Assembly: GCF_000403845.2 (NCBI RefSeq)
Contig: NZ_KE159568.1
Location: 1,006,796 to 1,070,795, forward strand
Origin: Eubacterium sp. 14-2
GTDB taxonomy: Bacteria > Bacillota > Clostridia > Lachnospirales > Lachnospiraceae
Reading direction: 5' to 3'
Length of the DNA stretch: 64,000 nt
The translations under genes and the position numbers were made by a program. The notes below the pieces were generated by a model. The model had not been told where the DNA came from. It saw nothing but the letters and a program-made list of their open reading frames with translations, and ran no database searches. This document shows, piece by piece, positions 1 to 7,508 of this stretch. Position 1 is the first letter of the stretch. Each line of letters opens with the position of its first letter.

Positions 1-52
1 GTATTCCGGAAAAAGGAATTTCCACAATGCGTTCTGATAAGGGATTTCTCAT
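1..52 (-). CDS. PLP-dependent aminotransferase, class I/II (N-terminal fragment)
   Basis: Only the first 17 codons lie in the window; the gene runs off the left edge. The peptide begins MRNPLSERIVEIPFSGI, which is the typical opening of class I/II aminotransferases that sit next to Lrp regulators in Clostridia. The ATG at 52-50 overlaps the stop of the preceding lrp gene by one base (TAATG), so translation is probably coupled; a GGTGAG motif lies just before it. The family call rests on the N-terminal motif alone. No catalytic lysine can be seen in the window. Confidence 0.6.
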   Translation of the reverse strand, partial: MRNPLSERIVEIPFSGI

Positions 53-537
53 TAGCTCACCAACATCCTTTCATCTTCCCTGGGTTTCGCAATTACCGTT
101 CCGTGGTCTTTGTACTTTTTCAGAATAAAGTTGGTTTTGGTACTCAGTACGGATTCCAGGGGTGAAAGTTTATCAGATACAAACTGGGCCACCTCCCGCA
201 GCGTCTTTCCTTCCAGGGTTACCAGCAGATCATAGCCGCCGGAAATCAGATATACTGCATTTACCTCCGGATAGTTGTACACCCGCTCGGCAATGCTGTC
301 AAATCCTCTTCCCCTCTGGGGGGTTACCCGTACTTCTATCAGTGCGTTTACCTTTTCAATACTGGTTTTCTCCCAGTCAATCAGCGTGTGGTATCCGCAG
401 ATAATCCGCTCTTCTTCCATGGCAGCCATTTCATTGGCCACAGCAGCTTCGTCCACTCCCAGCATAATGGCCAGCTCTTTTAAATCCACTCTGCTGTTTT
501 TTTCTATAAAAGTCAGAATTTTCTCTCTCATTTCCAT
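52..537 (-). CDS. Lrp/AsnC family transcriptional regulator
   Basis: A 161-aa protein of the usual Lrp/AsnC size. Residues 1-55 hold a winged helix-turn-helix with the family pattern of a short helix, 'LAIMLGVDEAAVANEMAAME' and a wing. The rest is an AsnC/RAM ligand-binding domain with an 'RGFDSIAERVYNYPEV...YLISGGYDLLV' type beta-alpha-beta pattern. An in-frame ATG exists farther upstream, but it would overlap the previous gene. The ATG at 537 has AGGAAGG about 8 bases upstream and gives the correct domain start. It lies between a HypE-like gene and an aminotransferase, so it probably senses an amino acid and controls that small operon. The ligand is unknown. Confidence 0.85.
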   Translation of the reverse strand: MEMREKILTFIEKNSRVDLKELAIMLGVDEAAVANEMAAMEEERIICGYHTLIDWEKTSIEKVNALIEVRVTPQRGRGFDSIAERVYNYPEVNAVYLISGGYDLLVTLEGKTLREVAQFVSDKLSPLESVLSTKTNFILKKYKDHGTVIAKPREDERMLVS

Positions 538-550
538 ACTTCCATCCTTC

Positions 551-1534
551 CTACACCACTTTGTAGAGCTCATCGGTTTTGGGCGGCTCCAGAAATCTTT
601 TCTCTTCTTCATTGAACAGAATGCGGTCGTTGCCGGATACTGCCTTGCCGATGACTGCTCCGTGAATCCCCTGTTTTTCCAGTTCTCTCATCAGCATGTT
701 TCCATCCGGCGAAGCCATCAGCATACATCCGCTGGAAATCAGCTCATAGGGATTTATATTAAAAAATTCACAGATTTCTATGGTTTCCTGTTTCACAGGT
801 ATTTTTTTCAAATCTATTTCCAGTCCGACGCCGGAGCTTTCCGCCAGTTCCCAGAGGGCGCCGAAAATCCCTCCCTCAGTCACATCATGCATGGCGCTGA
901 CGCCGGACTTGACGGCCGCTGCGGCCTCCGGCAGTACCGACAGATAACAGTCAAATTCCTGGGCTGTTTTCACCAGCGCCGCAGGATACCGGTTCAGCAG
1001 CTCCGTTTCCTTTTCCTTTGCAATGATGGAGGTTCCTTCCAGCCCAATCCATTTGCTGACCAGTATATCATCTCCCGGCCGGGCTCCTGCTGTAGACACC
1101 AGTTTTCCCGTTTTTGCCTTTCCCACGCCGCAGACGTTTACTAGGGGCTGGCGGACAGCTCTGGTAACTTCCGTATGCCCTCCCATAATCTGCACCTTTG
1201 CCTGGGCGCAGACAACCTCCATCTGGCCCATAATCTTTTTCAGTTCTCCTTCTTCAGATTCTTCCGGAAGAAGAATGGTGAGCATTACCCCTATGGGCTC
1301 TGCCCCTGCGGAAGCCAGATCATTCATGGTAATATGAATGGCAAGATTTCCAATATCTGTGGCAGTTCCCGTTATGGGATCTGTGGAAATCACAAACACC
1401 TCATCTTCTGCCAGCTTCACAGCAGCGCAGTCCTCTCCCACGCCGGCTCCCAACACAACTTCTTCCCGCTTTGTATGGATTTGTTTCAATACGGAACGTT
1501 TCAATACGCTTTCCGGAATCTTTCCTGTTTTCAT
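551..1534 (-). CDS. AIR synthase-related protein (HypE/ThiL superfamily)
   Basis: This 327-aa protein has the two-domain PurM/AIR-synthase fold pattern: an N-terminal acidic ATP-binding segment (GAGVGEDCAAVKL), the dimer core 'AIHITMNDLASAGAEPIGVM', a GGHTEVT motif and a C-terminal AIRS domain. It resembles HypE, which dehydrates the carbamoyl group for [NiFe]-hydrogenase cyanide ligands. However, the C-terminus is DELYKVV and lacks the terminal cysteine that HypE needs, so classical HypE activity is unlikely. It is 14 bp upstream of lrp and probably cotranscribed with lrp and the aminotransferase. A kinase or ligase acting on an unknown small molecule is as plausible as a hydrogenase role. 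Confidence 0.7.
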   Translation of the reverse strand: MKTGKIPESVLKRSVLKQIHTKREEVVLGAGVGEDCAAVKLAEDEVFVISTDPITGTATDIGNLAIHITMNDLASAGAEPIGVMLTILLPEESEEGELKKIMGQMEVVCAQAKVQIMGGHTEVTRAVRQPLVNVCGVGKAKTGKLVSTAGARPGDDILVSKWIGLEGTSIIAKEKETELLNRYPAALVKTAQEFDCYLSVLPEAAAAVKSGVSAMHDVTEGGIFGALWELAESSGVGLEIDLKKIPVKQETIEICEFFNINPYELISSGCMLMASPDGNMLMRELEKQGIHGAVIGKAVSGNDRILFNEEEKRFLEPPKTDELYKVV

Positions 1535-1555
1535 GTCCTCAACCCTTCTGACTAC

Positions 1556-1589
1556 GATAAGGCTGTCTCACTACTGAAACAGCCTTATC
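1556..1589. terminator. Intergenic hairpin, possible weak terminator
   Basis: A perfect 11-bp inverted repeat, GATAAGGCTGT / ACAGCCTTATC, with a 12-nt loop lies between the VanW gene and the HypE-like gene. A pyrimidine-rich stretch follows on the + strand, but no clear T-tract follows in the leftward direction of the neighbouring genes. It could be an attenuator or an RNA-stabilising hairpin. Confidence 0.45.
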
Positions 1590-1609
1590 TTTCTCTCTTC
1601 TATAACCGA

Positions 1610-3280
1610 TTATTCTTCGTCGTCCCCGGTATCATCATCTTTTCCGTCGTCTCCGCCATCATCGTCATTTTTTTCTTTGTCTTTATCCTTGTCTTTATCT
1701 TTGTCCTTGTCTTTATCTTCGTCTTTGTCTTTATCTTTGTCCTTGTCTTTATCCTTGTTCTTTTCCTGTTCCTGCTGGGCTGCCGCTGCCGCCGCTGCAT
1801 CAGCCTCTGCCTGCTGCTGGGCCGCCACTGCTGCATCGTTCCACTGGGCTGCCGCCGCATTGATGGCGCCTTCATCCTGAGAACCAATGGCCGCGTTCAT
1901 GGCATTCACCGCATCGGGACTGGCGGAAGCTGTCCCCACTGCCACAATTCTGGGAGAAGGTTTATAGGTGCTCTTGTTGAATATTTCCCGGCTCTGCTCC
2001 ACGCCGTTTACCTTTACAACCTTCCACAGCTGGGCCGTATAACCGGTGTGTGAAGACTGGGTCTGGCTCATATATCCAATGGGCTGTCCCGGGGCCGCCT
2101 GATACTGGGTACCTGGCTCTGTGGTGGACAGTGTCTCGCTGACAAAGCTGATTTCCCGGCCGGGATCTCTGGTTTCCTCTCCGAATATATTAAAATAAAG
2201 GGATCGTCCGGAGGTATAGCCTTCAATATAAATGGGCGCCTTTGTATTGTTGACAAACTTTAAATCTTTGTATGTTCCTGCAATGGCCGCGTCAGCGGAA
2301 GGATCTACATAGTTTACAATCATGGAATGATTGAACCGCTCAGTCACTTCCAGTTCTGCACGAATCACCGCATTGTACAGGGTAGTTGATACCTGACAGA
2401 TACCGCCACCATATGTTTCCACTGTAGTTCCGTTTTCATAGGAACCTGCCAGTTCATATCCGTTTTCCGGTTCAAAGGGGCTGACCGCCTCGTATACGGA
2501 AAAGCTGTCCCCCGGATAGATAACGGAACCGTTAATCTTGGAAGCCCCGTTCTCCACATTTTTGGAACGTCCGGCTCCGGAACTTGAATAGGACGTATTA
2601 AATCCTCCCAGCAGATCCTGTACTTTACTGAGTTCCTCTTCGGTTCCCTTCGGATCTACCACATCTGCTGCAATCTCAACGCTTCCGGATTCTCCATTCC
2701 ACTCCAGAGAAAAATATTTCTCCAGAATTTCCACAGATTCCTCCACATTCACCGTAACACCCTGGCTGCCCGGAATTACCGTAAAGGAATTGTTTTCTCT
2801 GGTGAGTCCTGCATTTTCTGCCTCTGTATTCAGAAGTTCCGCATTGTTTTCCAGAACTTTTTCCACCATCTGAGTATCTACCTGAAAAGCCAGTTCATAT
2901 TTCTTATCTTCATTTTCCAGATCTTTCATGGCCTTATAACGGGTAATCAGATTACCGCTTTTGCCAAGAGATACCGCTTCTGTTACAATATCCGGATTTC
3001 CCCAGGAAATCCCCATCTGGGAAACGGGCACCTGTACGGTATTCTTACCGGCCTGCAGGGTAATGGTTTCACTGTTCAGTTCGTCCACATATTCCTCCAC
3101 TGCCGCTTTCGCTTCTTCCTGGGTCATGCCGCCCACAGCAATATCACCGAAATACACCCGTCCCGGAATGGTATCCGTCTCCTTTGTCTCTGCATCCACC
3201 GGAATCGTAATTACCGCAGCCAGTGTCAGCACCAGAACCGCGCCGGCAGCTGAAAGATACTTTTTCCAATTTCTTTTCAT
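1610..3280 (-). CDS. VanW family cell-wall protein with Lys-Asp repeat tail
   Basis: A 556-aa secreted or membrane-anchored protein. Residues 1-30 are a signal/anchor (basic start, then a hydrophobic run ending in VDA). Roughly 45-215 are peptidoglycan-binding (PG_binding_4-like) repeats. Roughly 230-365 are the VanW domain, with 'NGSVIYPGDSFSVYEAVSPF' and 'GGGICQVSTTLYNAV' motifs. A G5-like stretch with STYKPSPRI follows. The tail is an Ala/Gln-rich linker and about 45 residues of alternating Lys-Asp, then Asp/Gly/Glu. VanW proteins are widespread in Clostridia and are associated with the cell wall; no enzymatic role is established. The charged tail probably crosses or sits in the wall. A consensus promoter lies about 47 bp upstream, and AGGAG precedes the ATG. 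Confidence 0.85.
   Translation of the reverse strand: MKRNWKKYLSAAGAVLVLTLAAVITIPVDAETKETDTIPGRVYFGDIAVGGMTQEEAKAAVEEYVDELNSETITLQAGKNTVQVPVSQMGISWGNPDIVTEAVSLGKSGNLITRYKAMKDLENEDKKYELAFQVDTQMVEKVLENNAELLNTEAENAGLTRENNSFTVIPGSQGVTVNVEESVEILEKYFSLEWNGESGSVEIAADVVDPKGTEEELSKVQDLLGGFNTSYSSSGAGRSKNVENGASKINGSVIYPGDSFSVYEAVSPFEPENGYELAGSYENGTTVETYGGGICQVSTTLYNAVIRAELEVTERFNHSMIVNYVDPSADAAIAGTYKDLKFVNNTKAPIYIEGYTSGRSLYFNIFGEETRDPGREISFVSETLSTTEPGTQYQAAPGQPIGYMSQTQSSHTGYTAQLWKVVKVNGVEQSREIFNKSTYKPSPRIVAVGTASASPDAVNAMNAAIGSQDEGAINAAAAQWNDAAVAAQQQAEADAAAAAAAQQEQEKNKDKDKDKDKDKDEDKDKDKDKDKDKDKEKNDDDGGDDGKDDDTGDDEE
1673..1757 (-). repeat. Imperfect hexanucleotide repeat coding for (Lys-Asp)n
   Basis: Inside the VanW gene the sequence is built of 6-bp units, read leftwards as AAAGAC, AAGGAC, AAAGAT or AAGGAT, giving alternating Lys-Asp with one Glu replacement. 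Synonymous third-position changes between units suggest an old array with protein-level selection rather than a fresh expansion. Slippage of whole units would keep the frame. Confidence 0.85.
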
Positions 3281-3326
3281 AATCTATTCTCCTGCTATCA
3301 TGCTTCGTTAAACTTCTACCTTTTTA

Positions 3327-3354
3327 ATTTTATCATAAAAATGCGATTTTTCAA
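3327..3354 (-). promoter_or_regulatory. Promoter of the VanW gene
   Basis: Leftward TTGAAA and TAAAAT separated by 16 bp, ending 47 bp before the VanW start codon. Confidence 0.7.
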
Positions 3355-3375
3355 GATACGAAACCACGAATTTCA

Positions 3376-3404
3376 TTGACATAATACCGCTCTTTCTGTA
3401 TATT
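3376..3404 (+). promoter_or_regulatory. Sigma-A type promoter reading rightwards
   Basis: TTGACA, 17-bp spacer, TATATT. It would start a transcript near 3411, giving the membrane protein at 3571 a leader of about 160 nt that runs antisense through the small ORF 3421-3528. Confidence 0.7.
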
Positions 3405-3420
3405 ATGAACAGGTGAACAA

Positions 3421-3528
3421 TTATACAAATGCTGAAAGAAATACGGAAATCACCATGGATGCCACCAGAATCAGAGCAACAATTGCGGCAAATGTCTTTT
3501 TCGTTTTCGGATTATTAAAATTCAACAT
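3421..3528 (-). CDS. Small single-span membrane peptide, 35 aa
   Basis: A short ORF: MLNFNNPKTKKTFAA, then a hydrophobic segment of about 20 residues (IVALILVASMVISVFLSAFV) to the stop. A very good ribosome site, GGAGGTGA, sits 6 bases before the ATG. The basic, asparagine-rich head and single hydrophobic helix suggest a small inner-membrane peptide. I do not recognise the family. It lies fully antisense to the predicted leader of the gene at 3571, and no clear promoter of its own was found on the leftward strand. Confidence 0.55.
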   Translation of the reverse strand: MLNFNNPKTKKTFAAIVALILVASMVISVFLSAFV

Positions 3529-3570
3529 CAGATTCACCTCCATTTCTGTAAGAGAAAGGAATCAGAGATT

Positions 3571-4191
3571 ATGGGACTCCCTATTATCCTTGGCTGGACT
3601 TTAATTTTTATGCTTGTAGTTTCCTGGAAACGTCATAAAAGCAATCACTCCGACCCGGAAATCGAATTCTGGGAACGGGAAAACGCTGCAAATGCCACCA
3701 GAAAACAGGACATTTCCAATCTGAATTATGTGGATTTTACCGGCGTTTCCCTGCCCTTTGCCCTGTTTCAGGATGATTTTCTGCAACAGTGCGAAAAACA
3801 GGTTCTGAAACTGAAAGATGAAAAAATCCTGAACCTGACCGGCATCAGCAACACGGAACTGAAGTTAAATTACGGAGCTGCCAACCTGCCCCTGCTGACC
3901 CGGTACGATCAGAATTTCACTCTGCTGGTGCGGACCCTGAATTCCTGGGGGCACCGTCTGCAGGAACTTTCCCATACGGAAGAAGCCATTACCGTGCTGG
4001 CCTTTGCCGTATCCGTGGGAAGCGATATGAAATCCACCTATCAGCTTCTGGCCGAACTTTATCAGCAAAAGGGAAATACAGAAGCTCTTCGTTCTTTACA
4101 AAACAGTGCGGCCAGCCTGAATTCCCTGATGAAAGAACCTGTTCTGGCCATGCTGAAAAAAATGGACACACCGGAACTTCCTGGTAATTAA
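3571..4191 (+). CDS. Membrane-anchored TPR-like protein
   Basis: A 206-aa protein with an N-terminal membrane anchor (residues 2-18, LPIILGWTLIFMLVVSW) followed by a basic stop-transfer and a cytoplasmic soluble part. The region about 120-200 has helical pairs with spacing like tetratricopeptide repeats ('EEAITVLAFAVSVGSDMKST', 'LLAELYQQKGNTEALRSLQN'). Such a protein probably acts as a scaffold at the membrane; no enzymatic motif is visible. The start has AAAGGA about 11 bases upstream. It converges with the DnaQ-like gene to the right and no clear terminator lies between them. Confidence 0.65.
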   Translation: MGLPIILGWTLIFMLVVSWKRHKSNHSDPEIEFWERENAANATRKQDISNLNYVDFTGVSLPFALFQDDFLQQCEKQVLKLKDEKILNLTGISNTELKLNYGAANLPLLTRYDQNFTLLVRTLNSWGHRLQELSHTEEAITVLAFAVSVGSDMKSTYQLLAELYQQKGNTEALRSLQNSAASLNSLMKEPVLAMLKKMDTPELPGN

Positions 4192-4217
4192 ATTCTTTCC
4201 CATAAGTGTATTGCCCG

Positions 4218-4931
4218 TTACCTGGGAATTTTCCCGTAAGCTGCCAGAATCCTGTCTGTGATTCTGGAGGCTTCATTTCTGGTAAGGCTGTCTAACTCCA
4301 CCTGCAGTTCAATATTATGCCAGCGTGCCAGTTCTTCCAGACGCTTTTTCTGCCTGGGAGAGGCAGGCCCCTGCCGTTTCACTTTATATTGCAATGGTTT
4401 TGGCCAAAAGGCCTCCGGCTCCTGAAATTCAAACCTTTCCTGTAAATATCGGAATAATTCCGCGGCAGCTTTAGCATCTTCCAGGGCCCGATGGTTCTGT
4501 TCACGGAAAATTCCCAGAAATTCACAGAGATAATCCAGTGTTTTTTTCTCTGCTTCCGGCAGGAATTTCCGGGCCAGCTTCAACGTATCAATTCCTTCTT
4601 TTTCAAAGGTTCCCCCATAATTCACAATGTACTGTTTCAGAAAACTGTAATCAAACAGAATATTATGGCCCACCAGAGGAAGCCCTTCTGAAAATTCCTG
4701 AAATTCCTTCACGGCTTCTTCTGTTTCACAGCCTTTCTGCGCCATTTCACCGGTGATTCCGGTGAGTTTTATAATCTCCTCTGAAAGTTCCATATGGGGG
4801 TTCACCATCCGGTGAAAAACCTGGTCTTCCCGTCCCTTCTCTACCTTCACCGCGCCAATTTCCAGGATTCGGTCCGTTCTGGCCTGCAGCCCGGTCATCT
4901 CCAAATCCACCACCACATAACTTTCGGGCAT
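4218..4931 (-). CDS. DEDDh 3'-5' exonuclease (DnaQ/PolC epsilon-like)
   Basis: A 237-aa stand-alone exonuclease of the DNA polymerase III epsilon family. The metal-binding set is complete: D9 and E11 (VVVDLEMTG), D94 (HNILFDYSF), H147 and D152 (NHRALEDAKAA), so the DEDDh class is clear. A short C-terminal extension of about 70 residues after the nuclease domain carries a basic helix (RQKKRLEELARWHNIELQVE) similar to SAP-like or zinc-less tails seen in clostridial members. It is 17 bp downstream of nth, so a repair role is plausible. The substrate is unknown. Confidence 0.85.
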   Translation of the reverse strand: MPESYVVVDLEMTGLQARTDRILEIGAVKVEKGREDQVFHRMVNPHMELSEEIIKLTGITGEMAQKGCETEEAVKEFQEFSEGLPLVGHNILFDYSFLKQYIVNYGGTFEKEGIDTLKLARKFLPEAEKKTLDYLCEFLGIFREQNHRALEDAKAAAELFRYLQERFEFQEPEAFWPKPLQYKVKRQGPASPRQKKRLEELARWHNIELQVELDSLTRNEASRITDRILAAYGKIPR

Positions 4932-4948
4932 AACCTGCCTCCCCTCTG

Positions 4949-5581
4949 TCAGTTCTTTTTATCTTCCGCCTTACACAAATCACTCAGAAAGCATTCACTG
5001 CATTTTGGATTTCTGGCGGTACAGATACTTCTTCCCAGCGTAATAATCTGAATATTATATAAAATCCAGTGGTCTTTTGGAAGGGCTTTCATCAGATCAT
5101 ACTCCACTTTCACCGGATCTTCTTCTTTTGTCAGCCCCAGTCGTCTGGAAATCCGCTTCACATGGGTATCCACCACCACACTGGGCTCATTGTAAACATT
5201 GCCCCTGATTACATTTGCGGTTTTCCTGCCCACTCCTGGCAGAGAAGTGAGGTCTTCCAGACTTTCCGGCACCTGGCCGCCAAATTCCTCCACCAGTTTC
5301 CGGGCACAGAGAATGATGTTTCTGGCTTTATTATGATAAAATCCAATGGAATGAATGTCCTGTTCCAGTTCTTCCACATCTGCTGCCGCAAATTTTTCCA
5401 GGGTATCGTATTTCCGAAACAGATCCTTTGTCACAATATTAACCCTTGCATCGGTGCACTGTGCGCTCATAATCACCGCAATCAGAAGCTGCCATGGGTT
5501 ATCATGATTCAGATAGCAGCGATATTCCCTGCCGTAGGCTTCGTCCAGCCGGTCCAGAATTTCTTTTGTTCGTTTCGTCAT
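4949..5581 (-). CDS. nth: Endonuclease III, DNA glycosylase/AP lyase
   Basis: A 210-aa protein of normal length. It removes oxidised pyrimidines and cleaves the abasic site in base excision repair. The helix-hairpin-helix is at 114-122 (LPGVGRKTA) with catalytic Lys120. The catalytic Asp is at 138 (VVVDTH). The [4Fe-4S] ligands are C187, C194, C197 and C203 in the exact C-x6-C-x2-C-x5-C spacing. It lies 18 bp after the B12 radical SAM gene and just before the DnaQ-like exonuclease. Confidence 0.95.
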   Translation of the reverse strand: MTKRTKEILDRLDEAYGREYRCYLNHDNPWQLLIAVIMSAQCTDARVNIVTKDLFRKYDTLEKFAAADVEELEQDIHSIGFYHNKARNIILCARKLVEEFGGQVPESLEDLTSLPGVGRKTANVIRGNVYNEPSVVVDTHVKRISRRLGLTKEEDPVKVEYDLMKALPKDHWILYNIQIITLGRSICTARNPKCSECFLSDLCKAEDKKN

Positions 5582-5599
5582 AGTTCCTCCCGTATTCTG

Positions 5600-7312
5600 T
5601 CATGGCATTTCTTCCTGTATTTTTATTACTTTTGCCTGCCTGCTCAGAATGTCCCGTTCTTCATAGAAAAACAGCCAGAGCTGCCCTCCTGTTGTTCTGC
5701 GGGGATATGCGGTAAGGGTTGCATTTTCAAGTATTTCTTCCATATCATGGAAAAAAAGCTCCAGATGGGACATTTTTCCCTTTTTACCGTATTTTCTGAC
5801 CAGCTCCCGGCAGACCGGCCGGTCTTTCGCCCAGCCGGGACGGGTCTTGCAGTTCTCCCGTAAGTACAAATCAAAAATCAGCGTTTCCTGATAAAGCTCC
5901 GTGTGTTCCCCGTCCCTTTCTTCTGCAAATTCCAGCAGAATCTCACAGCGTCTCAGCCGGGAATGACTGACTGCCAGCAGTCCCCGGCTCTCATAAAATT
6001 TCCCCAGTTTCAGATAGAGTTCAAAAGGATTCTCCTCTGTCAGCTCCAGAACCTTCATGGTCTGTTCAAACTGCCCGCTGTTGTAATATACCTCCAGCAT
6101 TTCCTCCACCAGTTTCAGATCCAGTATTTCCTCATAGGAAATCCAGTTGGTTGCCAGCACTTCATAAGGCGGACGTTTCCGGTAAAGGAGTCCGTATTTT
6201 TCCCGGTTTTCCTGCATCCGGGAGCCTTTCAGCACTTTCAGAAAACCCAGCTGGAGCTGCTGAGGTTTCCACTGATACACCTGACGGAAAGATTCCCCAA
6301 AGGTATGAAAATCTTCTTCCGGCAGTCCTGCAATCAAGTCCAGATGCTGATGGACATTTCCGGCCTGTCGTATTTTACCCACAGCCTTTTCCAGCCGTTC
6401 CATATCTGTGGTTCTGCAGATTTCCCGCAGGGTGGAAGGATGGGTGGACTGTACCCCGATTTCCAGCTGAATCAGTCCCGGCCGCATGGAGGCAATCAGA
6501 GCCAGTTCTTCTTCTGTCAGTAAATCTCCCGCTATCTCAAAATGGAAATTTGTTTTTCCATTATCATGGTCTTTCAGATACTGCCAGATTTCCAGGGCAT
6601 GGCTGTGATTACAGTTAAAAGTCCGGTCCACAAATTTCACCTGGGGCACCTGATGATCCAGGAAAAACTGCAGTTCCTCCTTTACAAGGGAAAAGGAACG
6701 AAACCGCAGTTCTTTTTCTATAGAAGAAAGGCAGTAGCTGCAGGAAAAAGGACAGCCTCTGCTGGTCTCGTAATAGATAATTCTGTTCTCAAAATCTTCC
6801 AGCTGTTCATAGCAGAAAGGCAGTTCATCCATGGGCAGAACTTTTCGGGGCAGGGTCCGTATCAGCAGATTGTCCTGATTTCGAAATACCAGGCCCGCTG
6901 TCTGCTCCAGGGTATTTCCCCCTGTTCCCAGATAATAACCGCAGAGTTCCCGGAACGTTTCTTCTCCTTCACCGCACAGAACCCCGGCCACCATGGGATA
7001 CTCTGTCAAAAACTCCTCCGGCTCATAAGAAACTTCCGGCCCTCCGGCCCAGATTGCCAGATCCGGCAGCAGTCTGTGCAAATCCGGAATCAGCTCCTGC
7101 ACACAGGAAAAATTCCAGATATAACAGGAAAAACACAGCACATCCGGTTTCTGTTTGTAAATTTCCTGCAGAATATAATCCGTCCGGTGATTGATGGTGT
7201 ATTCTGCCAGACTGATATGTTCTTTATATTCTTTCGCATGGGATTTCAGACTGTAAACCGCAAGGTTGGAATGAATATATTTTGCATTGATGGCCGCTAA
7301 CAGAATCTTCAT
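5600..7312 (-). CDS. B12-binding radical SAM protein (DUF4080-type)
   Basis: A 570-aa protein. Residues 1-135 form a cobalamin-binding Rossmann-like domain, without an obvious DxHxxG. Residues about 175-400 form a radical SAM barrel with the cluster motif C187-x3-C191-x2-C194 (SRGCPFSCSYC). A C-terminal region of about 170 residues follows, of the DUF4080 kind. The family is common in Clostridia and is usually annotated as a methyltransferase-like or unknown radical SAM enzyme; the substrate is not known. It has its own promoter at 7346-7374 and a GGAGG ribosome site. Confidence 0.85.
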   Translation of the reverse strand: MKILLAAINAKYIHSNLAVYSLKSHAKEYKEHISLAEYTINHRTDYILQEIYKQKPDVLCFSCYIWNFSCVQELIPDLHRLLPDLAIWAGGPEVSYEPEEFLTEYPMVAGVLCGEGEETFRELCGYYLGTGGNTLEQTAGLVFRNQDNLLIRTLPRKVLPMDELPFCYEQLEDFENRIIYYETSRGCPFSCSYCLSSIEKELRFRSFSLVKEELQFFLDHQVPQVKFVDRTFNCNHSHALEIWQYLKDHDNGKTNFHFEIAGDLLTEEELALIASMRPGLIQLEIGVQSTHPSTLREICRTTDMERLEKAVGKIRQAGNVHQHLDLIAGLPEEDFHTFGESFRQVYQWKPQQLQLGFLKVLKGSRMQENREKYGLLYRKRPPYEVLATNWISYEEILDLKLVEEMLEVYYNSGQFEQTMKVLELTEENPFELYLKLGKFYESRGLLAVSHSRLRRCEILLEFAEERDGEHTELYQETLIFDLYLRENCKTRPGWAKDRPVCRELVRKYGKKGKMSHLELFFHDMEEILENATLTAYPRRTTGGQLWLFFYEERDILSRQAKVIKIQEEMP

Positions 7313-7345
7313 GTTCTTTTTCCTCCGAACTCCCGATATGCACTT

Positions 7346-7374
7346 ACTATAACATCAATTCTGCCAGACAGCAA
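7346..7374 (-). promoter_or_regulatory. Promoter of the radical SAM gene
   Basis: Leftward TTGCTG, 17-bp spacer, TATAGT, placed 34 bp before the start codon. Confidence 0.6.
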
Positions 7375-7385
7375 GGGCATTCTGC

Positions 7386-7470
7386 GGCAGGCCCTGCGCA
7401 TATTATTTTTTCTTCTGCAGAAAGACATTTTCGCGCCTTAGCGTGACAGGGACTTCCCTATAGAAGAAAA
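7386..7470 (+). repeat. Dispersed palindromic element, copy 1
   Basis: Begins GGCAGGCCCTGCGCATATTA, then an imperfect hairpin whose inner part contains TTAGCGTGACA and whose outer arms are TTTTTTCTTCT and AGAAGAAAAAA. The same head and core recur at 27909 and 38547, and the core at 31189. It lies directly beyond the terminator of the leftward dhaK gene and in front of the next promoter. Confidence 0.85.
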
Positions 7471-7499
7471 AAGGAACCCCGCTTACGGGATTCCTTTTT
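7468..7499 (-). terminator. Rho-independent terminator of the dha operon
   Basis: A stem of AAAAAGGAA-CCCG against CGGG-TTCCTTTTT with one mismatch and a 4-nt loop, T-rich on both sides. It sits 10 bp after the dhaK stop. Confidence 0.85.
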
Positions 7500-7508
7500 A
7501 TTCTGAAT

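Noticed and set aside
551-1534. True HypE
   Set aside because: The terminal cysteine required for carbamoyl transfer is absent and no hydrogenase gene is adjacent.
1175-2053. Long rightward open frame rich in Phe, Val and Leu
   Set aside because: It is the complement of the Lys-Asp repeat and the VanW/HypE-like genes, with no ribosome site.
3413-3604. Rightward 63-codon frame opposite the 35-aa ORF
   Set aside because: No ribosome site and no recognisable protein features; the leftward ORF has both.
7386-7470. REP copies as insertion sequence ends
   Set aside because: No transposase is near any copy and the outer arms differ between copies, which does not fit fixed terminal repeats.
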